Assembly (NCBI GenBank): GCA_026391115.1
Contig: JAPLER010000369.1
Coordinates: 1 to 12,826 of the forward strand
DNA: 12,826 bases
Direction of reading: 5' to 3'
Source of the DNA: Bacteroidota bacterium
GTDB lineage: Bacteria > Bacteroidota > Bacteroidia > Chitinophagales > Chitinophagaceae
The notes beneath the pieces were generated by a model. The model saw only the letters and a list, made by a program, of their open reading frames with translations. It had not been told where the DNA came from and searched no databases. This document shows positions 7,691 to 12,826 of the stretch, piece after piece. A program made the translations under genes and the position numbers. How positions within the stretch are numbered: position 1 is the stretch's first letter; each line of letters starts with the position of its first letter.

Positions 7691-8680
7691 ATGAAACGCA
7701 TCAAATTATTACTAATAGCTTTAAATGTAATGTTGATAAGCATTTGCACAGCACAAAAAATAGAATTATTATCAACTGGCGTTAAATCTTCATTGCGTGG
7801 CTTAAGTGTGGTTAATGATAACATTATTTGGGCAAGTGGCAGTAATGGAACAGTTTTAAAATCTACAAATGCAGGAATAACTTGGCAACAAATAATAATA
7901 CCCAATTTTGAAAAAAGAGATTTTAGAGATATTGAAGCATTTGATAGCAACACTGCTATTATTATGTCAATTGCAGAACCTGCACACATTTTAAAAACTA
8001 CAGATGGAGGAAAAAATTGGAATATAGTTTTTGCAGATAGTACAAAAGGAATGTTTTTAGATGCAATGTATTTTAAGGATGCTAAGAATGGAATTGTAGT
8101 TGGAGACCCAATAAACAATAAAGCCTTTATTGCCACTACTTCTAATGCAGGTAAAACTTGGATCATAAATAATAATACACCAGAGTTGGCAAATGGCGAA
8201 GCTTTTTTTGCTTCAAGTGGCAGTAATATTTTCTTACAAAAAGCTAATATATTTTTTGTATCTGGTGGTAAACAATCTAACTTATATTTTAACAATAAAA
8301 AGCTTGAAATACCTATTAATAAAGGATTGGAAAGCACAGGTGCAAATTCAATTTCTGTGTTTAAAAATACAGCTATAATTGTTGGTGGCGATTTTACCAA
8401 AGATTCTTCAACCACAGGAAATTGCATTCTTCTGAACCTTAAAACCAAACAATTTACAACACCTACTACATTACCAACAGGCTATCGTTCTTGTGTTATT
8501 CAATTAAATAAAAAACAGGCCGTTACTTGTGGCATTAATGGTGTAGATTTGAGTAATGATAGTGGTATGAATTGGAGTAATATCAGTAAAGAAGGTTTTC
8601 ATGTTGTTGCAAAAGCAGAAAAAGGAAAAGCAGTTTATTTTGCTGGAAGTAAAGGAAGAATTGGAAAATTGATTTACTAG
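7691..8680 (+). CDS. Secreted BNR/YCF48-like beta-propeller protein
   Basis: The product has 329 residues with an N-terminal Sec signal peptide (basic KRIK at 2-5, hydrophobic 6-18, CTAQ with cleavage near 21-22). The mature protein contains four Asp-box-like repeats of the pattern S/T-x-D/N-x-G-x-x-W: STNAGITW (58-65), TTDGGKNW (103-110), TSNAGKTW (150-157) and SNDSGMNW (288-295). These turns mark a BNR/YCF48-like beta-propeller; Bacteroidota members are often mis-annotated as 'oxidoreductase'. I see no catalytic residues of a sialidase and would not call it an enzyme. No C-terminal type IX sorting domain is present, so it is probably periplasmic. Its role is unknown; scaffolding or assembly is known for YCF48 proteins in photosynthetic organisms, but that does not transfer safely. 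It may be co-transcribed with the kinase 60 nt upstream. Confidence 0.8.
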   Translation: MKRIKLLLIALNVMLISICTAQKIELLSTGVKSSLRGLSVVNDNIIWASGSNGTVLKSTNAGITWQQIIIPNFEKRDFRDIEAFDSNTAIIMSIAEPAHILKTTDGGKNWNIVFADSTKGMFLDAMYFKDAKNGIVVGDPINNKAFIATTSNAGKTWIINNNTPELANGEAFFASSGSNIFLQKANIFFVSGGKQSNLYFNNKKLEIPINKGLESTGANSISVFKNTAIIVGGDFTKDSSTTGNCILLNLKTKQFTTPTTLPTGYRSCVIQLNKKQAVTCGINGVDLSNDSGMNWSNISKEGFHVVAKAEKGKAVYFAGSKGRIGKLIY

Positions 8681-8763
8681 TTCTAATACACGAGAATACA
8701 TACTTATTATAGATATGGAAAAAACATAAGCATTGCATCTAACAAGAAACATAACAACTAACT

Positions 8764-9336
8764 GTGCGTTCAAACAATATAAATAATTTAAGCGACGATG
8801 ATTTACTGTCAAATTATTTTTCTACAAAGGATAATATGTGGCTTGGTTTGTTGCTACAACGATATACACTATTGCTTTTAGGTACTTGTATGAAGTATTT
8901 AAAAAGCGAAAACAATGCAAAAGATGCAGTACAGCAGGTATTTCTAAAAGCCATAAACGAAATACCAAAATATAAAATAACTTACTTTAAAAGTTGGATT
9001 TATATGGTTGCTAAAAACCATTGTTTAATGCAACTAAGAGATAAAAATAAAACAACAAGCATTACCGAAAATGAAGTAATAGAAAATGAAGAAGTAGATA
9101 TTGACTCACTTAAAAAGAAAGATGAGGAACTAAACTTTCTTGAGGCATCTGTATCAGAATTAAATATTGAACAAAGAGAGTGCATTGACTTGTTTTACCT
9201 GCAAAAAAAATCTTATCAGGAAATTGTAGATACAACATCATATACATTAATGCAAGTAAAAAGTAACATTCAAAATGGCAAACGCAATTTAAAAATTTTG
9301 ATTGAAAAAAAACGACAATTCCCAAATGGAAAATAA
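8764..9336 (+). CDS. ECF RNA polymerase sigma factor (first module)
   Basis: The product has 190 residues from a GTG at 8764; no ATG in this frame gives a full region 2. Region 2 includes the helix around DAVQQVFLKA (54-63) and the promoter-melting/-10 recognition helix around FKSWIYMVAKNHCLMQLRDK (75-94). A Glu/Asp/Lys-rich linker spans about 100-128. Region 4 (131-177) has SELNIEQRECIDLFYL and a helix-turn-helix with YQEIVDTTSYTLMQVKSNIQ. It has no extra regulatory domain. Its last 11 nt overlap the start of the gene at 9326, whose product looks like its membrane anti-sigma partner. It redirects RNA polymerase core to an unknown regulon. The overlap indicates coupled translation, so sigma and partner would be made in fixed proportion. 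The 83 nt before it show no recognisable promoter. Confidence 0.9.
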   Translation: MRSNNINNLSDDDLLSNYFSTKDNMWLGLLLQRYTLLLLGTCMKYLKSENNAKDAVQQVFLKAINEIPKYKITYFKSWIYMVAKNHCLMQLRDKNKTTSITENEVIENEEVDIDSLKKKDEELNFLEASVSELNIEQRECIDLFYLQKKSYQEIVDTTSYTLMQVKSNIQNGKRNLKILIEKKRQFPNGK

Positions 9337-9655
9337 TAATATAGATAATAATGAACAACTGCTCAAGTACCTTGATGGTAAACTTGATGATAGCCAATTA
9401 CACGAATTTGAGAAAGAAATGCTCAATGATGATTTATTGAATGATGCAGTTGAGGGCTTATCTGCACTTAAAAATAAAAAAAGCATTGATGTGTATGTTA
9501 ATGATTTAAACAAACATCTTAAACAATATACAGCATCAAAAAAGCAAAGAAGACTTAAGCATAAATTAGAACTCAATGACTGGACTTTACTTGCTGCATT
9601 TTTAATTATTGGTATTTGTATAGCAGCCTATTTCCTCATCAAAAAATATGGATAG
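9326..9655 (+). CDS. Small single-helix anti-sigma-like membrane protein
   Basis: The product has 109 residues from the ATG at 9326, which lies inside the end of the sigma gene; a TTG 24 nt earlier is less likely. Residues about 8-50 (EQLLKYLDGKLDDSQLHEFE, followed by a further acidic helix) resemble the cytoplasmic N-terminal helices of Bacteroidota anti-sigma factors. A basic stretch SKKQRRLKHK (72-81) precedes one membrane helix at about 86-104, after which only KKYG remains. Almost nothing would therefore reach the periplasm, so if this is an anti-sigma factor it must receive its signal through the membrane or another protein. There is no zinc-binding HxxxCxxC motif. The assignment rests on gene overlap and topology rather than on a recognised domain. 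Confidence 0.7.
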   Translation: MENNNIDNNEQLLKYLDGKLDDSQLHEFEKEMLNDDLLNDAVEGLSALKNKKSIDVYVNDLNKHLKQYTASKKQRRLKHKLELNDWTLLAAFLIIGICIAAYFLIKKYG

Positions 9656-9786
9656 TTGCATTAAAGGTTATTTATAAAACTGCTACATTAATATTCATCT
9701 TCTAAGACTTTTGATAAAATAAGTTATTAAAACATTATCTTTTTCAAAAAACTTCCCTAATTTACGCTCCATACCAACATCTATTT

Positions 9787-10365
9787 GTGATTGATTTATC
9801 CATTATAAGAGATTGTGCAAATAACAGTGCAGCTGCTCAGCGAGAATTATACAATCGCTACAGTGGTTTAATGTTTGGTATTTGCGTTAGATATTCATCT
9901 TGCAAAGATGAAGCTGAAGATATGCTACAGGAAAGCTTCATTCGTATTTTCAAAGGCATTGAAACCTTTGAATTTAAAGGAAATTTTGAGGGTTGGATGA
10001 AAAGAATTGTAGTAAACACTTGCATTAATTTTATCAAGAAAAATAAAAAATTTACCGACCATATAAATCTTGATACCATTACTCACTTAGAGTATAAAGA
10101 AGAAAGCGTTGCCAGTAAATTGCTCGGCAAACAGGTAATGGAATGTTTACTAATGATGCCACTTAGTTTTAGAACAGTAATTAACTTATATGCAATTGAA
10201 GGCTATAGTCACAAAGAAATTGCAGAAATGTTAGACATTGAAGAAACCAATTGCAGATCGCAATACATAAGAGGTAAACATATTTTAGAGAGAATATTAA
10301 TGCAAAAAAAATTAATACCAGAAAAGCAAGAAAGACTAGAATGGCTTGCCTTGTTGAATAGATAA
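9787..10365 (+). CDS. ECF RNA polymerase sigma factor (second module)
   Basis: The product has 192 residues from a GTG at 9787, the first in-frame start giving the whole of region 2. Region 2 carries RELYNRYSGLMFGICVRY (19-36), DEAEDMLQESFIRIFKGI (41-58) and the -10 recognition helix FEGWMKRIVVNTCINFIKK (67-85). Region 4 is at 124-167, with MPLSFRTVINLYAIEGYSHK and a helix-turn-helix IAEMLDIEETNCRSQYIRGK. It is a standard two-domain ECF factor. The next gene starts only 2 nt after its stop and encodes an inner-membrane plus beta-barrel protein that is its probable anti-sigma factor. The 131-nt gap before it suggests its own promoter; I find only a weak GACTTTTG box (9706-9713). It differs clearly in sequence from the sigma factor at 8764, so the two modules are not a recent duplication. 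Confidence 0.92.
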   Translation: MIDLSIIRDCANNSAAAQRELYNRYSGLMFGICVRYSSCKDEAEDMLQESFIRIFKGIETFEFKGNFEGWMKRIVVNTCINFIKKNKKFTDHINLDTITHLEYKEESVASKLLGKQVMECLLMMPLSFRTVINLYAIEGYSHKEIAEMLDIEETNCRSQYIRGKHILERILMQKKLIPEKQERLEWLALLNR

Positions 10366-10367
10366 CA

Positions 10368-11732
10368 ATGAATAATTTTTACGATACAAACCATAAATTT
10401 GAACAGCTATTGGCTCAGGAAGCTGATAAGTATCGTATGTATCCATCAGACAAAGTATGGAACAATGTTCGTAACGAAATGCAAGGAAAAAAACGCTGGC
10501 CAGCGTTAATGCTTGCATTTGTTTTTATTACTGTTGCACTTACTGTTACTACTGTAATTTTCTATCCACCACATAAAGAATTTATAGCCAATAATAATAA
10601 TAATAATAGTTCTGCAAAGCAAGAAGTTGTTACAATACAACAACCATCGTTCAACATTGCATCCAATAAAGTAAACAAGCAACAAAATAAATCTTTTTAC
10701 CAAACTGCAACTTACTTACATAATGTTGCCAATACAATTGAAAATACAAATGAATACACAGCAAATACTACTAACACATTAACCAAAAAAGCCATTGCTG
10801 AAAACAATATTGCAACTGTTGCAATATCAGAAACAATTACACAAAAAGCTACATTAACAAACATTGAAACTACCAGTCAAAAGACTATTTATGATAATGT
10901 TATAAAAAGCGATGTTGAAAATATTTTAGCTAATAATAATGGCTTAAAAAATAGTTCTCAAGCCGAAAATTACTTAAACAATTTAAAACCAACTACTACA
11001 AAAAAATCAAAAGCAAGTAAATGGCAATTGCAAGTTTATGCTACACCTAGTGTAAGTTATAGAGTATTAGAAGATGATAAAACAAGAGCCGAATTTACGA
11101 GCAATCCAACAGATTTACAGGCTTTGAACAGCAACGTAAATGATATAGTGCTTCAAAAACCAGCTTTTGGTGGAGAGGTAGGGATAGCTTTATTATACCC
11201 TATTACCAAAAACTTTTTTGTAAAAACTGGTGTGCAGTTTAATACACGTCAATATGTAGTAGAGGCTTCTCAACAAAGCGGACAAGCCAATATTTCGTAT
11301 GTTGAAAATAATCAATTAAACACAATGTCTTTTCAAAGTAATTACAGTACCAAGCAAGGAGCAAACAATGTTACTTTAGACAATAAAGTGTATCAACTAT
11401 CTGTGCCAATTGGGTTTCAATGGAATGTTATTGATAATGGTAAATGGGGTGTAGCTTTAGGAGCAACAATACAACCAACTGTTACTTTAAACAAAAGCAT
11501 TTATTTAGTCTCTACAGATTATAAATATTACACAGATGGAACACCATTCTTTAGAAAAATGAATGTGAACACCAGTACCGAATTATTGCTTACTTTAAAA
11601 TCAGGTAAAAACAAATGGGTATTTGGGCCTCAAATTCGTTATCAGCAAATGCCAACTTACAACGACTTATATCCGGTAAAGGAATACAGAGTGGACTATG
11701 GTATTAAAATTGGATTTGTAAAAAATCTATAG
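10368..11732 (+). CDS. Probable dual membrane-spanning anti-sigma factor with C-terminal outer-membrane beta-barrel
   Basis: The product has 454 residues. It has no cleavable signal peptide: the N-terminus is a short cytoplasmic segment (1-43) with FEQLLAQEADKYRMYPSDKV and WNNVRNEMQGKK, then one membrane helix at about 44-66. A long Asn/Thr/Lys/Gln-rich, probably disordered linker follows (67-215), beginning with six Asn (75-80). From about 218 to the end the pattern is that of a small outer-membrane beta-barrel (KWQLQVYATPSVSYR, FFVKTGVQFNTRQYVV, GVALGATIQPTVTL, VFGPQIRYQQ, YGIKIGFVKNL), as in the Bacteroidota 'outer membrane beta-barrel' family. The linker is long enough to cross the periplasm. 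The gene begins 2 nt after an ECF sigma gene. This order matches the dual membrane-spanning anti-sigma factors (Dma) described in Bacteroides thetaiotaomicron. Topology and operon context are seen; sigma inhibition is inferred. Confidence 0.85.
   Translation: MNNFYDTNHKFEQLLAQEADKYRMYPSDKVWNNVRNEMQGKKRWPALMLAFVFITVALTVTTVIFYPPHKEFIANNNNNNSSAKQEVVTIQQPSFNIASNKVNKQQNKSFYQTATYLHNVANTIENTNEYTANTTNTLTKKAIAENNIATVAISETITQKATLTNIETTSQKTIYDNVIKSDVENILANNNGLKNSSQAENYLNNLKPTTTKKSKASKWQLQVYATPSVSYRVLEDDKTRAEFTSNPTDLQALNSNVNDIVLQKPAFGGEVGIALLYPITKNFFVKTGVQFNTRQYVVEASQQSGQANISYVENNQLNTMSFQSNYSTKQGANNVTLDNKVYQLSVPIGFQWNVIDNGKWGVALGATIQPTVTLNKSIYLVSTDYKYYTDGTPFFRKMNVNTSTELLLTLKSGKNKWVFGPQIRYQQMPTYNDLYPVKEYRVDYGIKIGFVKNL
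10590..10607 (+). repeat. (AAT)6 microsatellite encoding Asn6
   Basis: Six perfect AAT units encode Asn75-Asn80 at the start of the periplasmic linker of the beta-barrel anti-sigma-like protein. Slippage here would change linker length by whole residues without breaking the frame. Confidence 0.8.
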
Positions 11733-11750
11733 TTATAAAAATAGTAAATA

Positions 11751-11781
11751 AAAACCTCGAAGCAGTGCTTCGAGGTTTTTT
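11751..11781. terminator. Bidirectional Rho-independent terminator between convergent genes
   Basis: A perfect 13-bp stem pairs AAAACCTCGAAGC (11751-11763) with GCTTCGAGGTTTT (11767-11779) around a 3-nt loop AGT and runs into T residues to 11781. It is preceded by an A-rich stretch, so it would also end transcription from the minus strand. It lies 18 nt after the beta-barrel gene and 36 nt beyond the stop of the convergent gene at 11818, and should serve both. Confidence 0.93.
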
Positions 11782-11817
11782 GTTGCTACTAGCCACTAGC
11801 CAGTTACCACTAACTGT

Positions 11818-12483
11818 CTACACAATTGTAGAACTACTTACTACTGTACTTAAACCACTTACGCTAGCACTATTAACAATTGCAACTGCCACTTTCACAG
11901 GCTTCATAGCAGGTAGGTTTTTAAATACAACACTACGTTTGGTGCTATTAATAATAAGTGCATTTGTACCTGTAGGTACTTCTAGCTGACCATTAACAAT
12001 AGACACATTAAACGCACCATCCAATACCAAAATAAAACAATACAGTCTAACACCAGCAACAGCATCTACAGTAACTTTAATACTACCACCAGCTTGAGGC
12101 ACTACAACAGGTGCTGCACTTGCCTCAGGTGCTGCCGACCTGCTTTGCCGTTCATTAGCAGGCTTGGTGCTTATAAAACCTGCACTGTGTATAATGTCAT
12201 CATTGCCATTGGCAATTTTATCTACATACTCTGCCTGTGTATGTAGCTTGTCATCAAGGTCGGTGCTGGCATTTTCTAATTCATCTCTAGCAACAACACC
12301 ATTTTCTCTGTTAGCCCAGGCATTTTCTAGCCTAGCTGCTGCGTTGGTCATAGCTGTTAATGCAACTGCTGGAGTGGGAAAAGTAGCATTGCCTGTCATA
12401 GCAGTTACTGTTTTTCGTGCAAAGCCTGCTTGTTGCAATAAAGTGGCTTTTGCCCAACTCATTTTTACTTTTATTTTTTTCAT
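11818..12483 (-). CDS. Helical plus fibronectin type III-like protein of a Bacteroidota-specific family
   Basis: The product has 221 residues from the ATG at 12483; I prefer this to a TTG 30 nt upstream, and an ATG at 12462 is also possible. The N-terminal half (to about 110) is Ala-rich and helical, with the order MTGNATFPTPA, a long Ala/Asn helix, then YVDKIANGNDDIIHSAGF. I recognise this layout from short Bacteroidota hypothetical proteins that combine such a helical domain with a C-terminal Fn3-like beta domain. An Ala/Pro/Ser linker follows (about 113-132), then a beta-rich region ending in VVFKNLPAMKPVKVAVAIVN and a Ser/Val tail. There is no signal peptide or membrane helix. By eye it is richer in G+C and Ala than its neighbours. 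It is convergent with the sigma/anti-sigma operon and shares its terminator. The function is unknown. Confidence 0.72.
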   Translation of the reverse strand: MKKIKVKMSWAKATLLQQAGFARKTVTAMTGNATFPTPAVALTAMTNAAARLENAWANRENGVVARDELENASTDLDDKLHTQAEYVDKIANGNDDIIHSAGFISTKPANERQSRSAAPEASAAPVVVPQAGGSIKVTVDAVAGVRLYCFILVLDGAFNVSIVNGQLEVPTGTNALIINSTKRSVVFKNLPAMKPVKVAVAIVNSASVSGLSTVVSSSTIV

Positions 12484-12689
12484 AACTTTAAGTGAAGATT
12501 TCTTTAATAACAACTACCTGTTGTTACGTCTTCGTGTTATTTGTCTTCAAACAATTTGCCATATTACAACAACAATTGTTAAATATTTCTAAAAAATCTA
12601 CAGGTTAAATAACCACATAAACATAAAATACACCTAGTTGTTTACATATTGAATTGATACTACCTGATGCTGTATAACATTCAGCTAAT
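12484..12689. other. Intergenic region without a recognisable gene
   Basis: This is AT-rich sequence upstream of the minus-strand gene that starts at 12483. It presumably contains that gene's promoter, but I find no clear TAnnTTTG box on the minus strand. There is no convincing ORF, tRNA or structured RNA. It ends where the 21-bp repeat array begins. Confidence 0.5.
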
Positions 12690-12826
12690 ACCTTAAGGTA
12701 TTGAACAGAAACCTTAAGGTATTGAACGAAAACCTTAAGGTATTAAACAGAAACCTTAAGATATTAAACAGAAACCTTGAAGTATTGAGTGAAAACCTTG
12801 AGGTATTGAACGAAAACCTTGAGGTA
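12690..12826. repeat. 21-bp tandem repeat array with palindromic units (continues past the right edge)
   Basis: Six complete units start at 12690, 12711, 12732, 12753, 12774 and 12795, each exactly 21 bp, and a seventh starts at 12816 and is cut by the window edge. The core is ACCTTRAGGTATTRAAC followed by four purines. Units 1-3 contain the perfect palindrome ACCTTAAGGT, extended in unit 1 to 16 bp (12687-12702); units 4 and 5 are degenerate, and units 6 and 7 carry CCTTGAGG. On the plus strand one frame is open through the array and reads as seven-residue units of the type LKVLNEN, but an in-frame TAA at 12686-12688 lies just before it and there is no ATG. One minus-strand frame is also open and ends at TAG 12687-12685. 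It could be a protein-binding array, an intergenic minisatellite, or the edge of a repetitive coding region. Confidence 0.9.

Noticed and set aside
7570..8448. A 292-codon open frame on the minus strand.
   Set aside because: It lies wholly antisense to the end of the kinase gene and the propeller gene, both of which have clear domain motifs and signal peptides. Its translation is low-complexity hydrophobic and resembles no family; long antisense frames are expected in A-rich coding sequence.
7691..8680. Sialidase or oxidoreductase activity for the BNR protein.
   Set aside because: Asp-box turns are structural and occur in many propellers; the arginine triad and other sialidase catalytic residues, and any cofactor-binding motif, are not visible.
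11765..12592. Two plus-strand open frames (11765-11989 and 12164-12592).
   Set aside because: They are antisense to the minus-strand Fn3-like gene, the first begins inside the terminator hairpin, and their translations are hydrophobic shadows without motifs.
12690..12826. CRISPR array.
   Set aside because: The 21-bp units are directly adjacent with no unique spacers, and no cas gene is present, so this is a tandem repeat.

Overview
The window is AT-rich (clearly below 40% G+C by eye) and looks like a chromosome segment from a Bacteroidota bacterium, probably in or near the Chitinophagaceae. The signs are PKD-domain lipoproteins, a putative outer-membrane porin, a LytS/LytTR pair, ECF sigma factors paired with small membrane anti-sigma-like proteins, TAnnTTTG-type promoter boxes and little Shine-Dalgarno signal. 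No phage, transposase, CRISPR, tRNA or rRNA was found.

Layout. Positions 1-2301 (minus strand) hold two tandem paralogous PKD lipoprotein genes joined by a TAATG stop/start overlap. The upstream copy is broken by a frameshift, and the downstream copy runs off the left edge. A divergent intergenic region follows. The plus strand then carries a putative porin (2476-4500), a LytS-type histidine kinase (4587-5624) with its LytTR response regulator (5658-6383), a strong hairpin terminator (6402-6433), an orphan HisKA-type sensor kinase (6482-7630) and a secreted BNR/YCF48-like beta-propeller protein (7691-8680).

Positions 8764-11732 hold two consecutive ECF sigma modules. The first sigma gene overlaps a gene for a very short single-helix anti-sigma-like protein. 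The second sigma gene lies 2 nt from a gene whose product appears to cross both membranes: a short cytoplasmic sigma-binding-like segment, one inner-membrane helix, a long Asn/Thr-rich linker and a C-terminal outer-membrane beta-barrel. This matches the layout of the dual membrane-spanning anti-sigma factors (Dma) described in Bacteroides, and is the most interesting system here. It could carry outer-membrane state directly to a cytoplasmic sigma factor.

A bidirectional terminator at 11751-11781 separates this operon from a convergent minus-strand gene (11818-12483) of a helical plus Fn3-like family common in Bacteroidota. The right edge (12690-12826) is an exact 21-bp-period tandem array. 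Its units contain the palindrome ACCTTAAGGT, and it can also be read as seven-residue LKVLNEN-like units.
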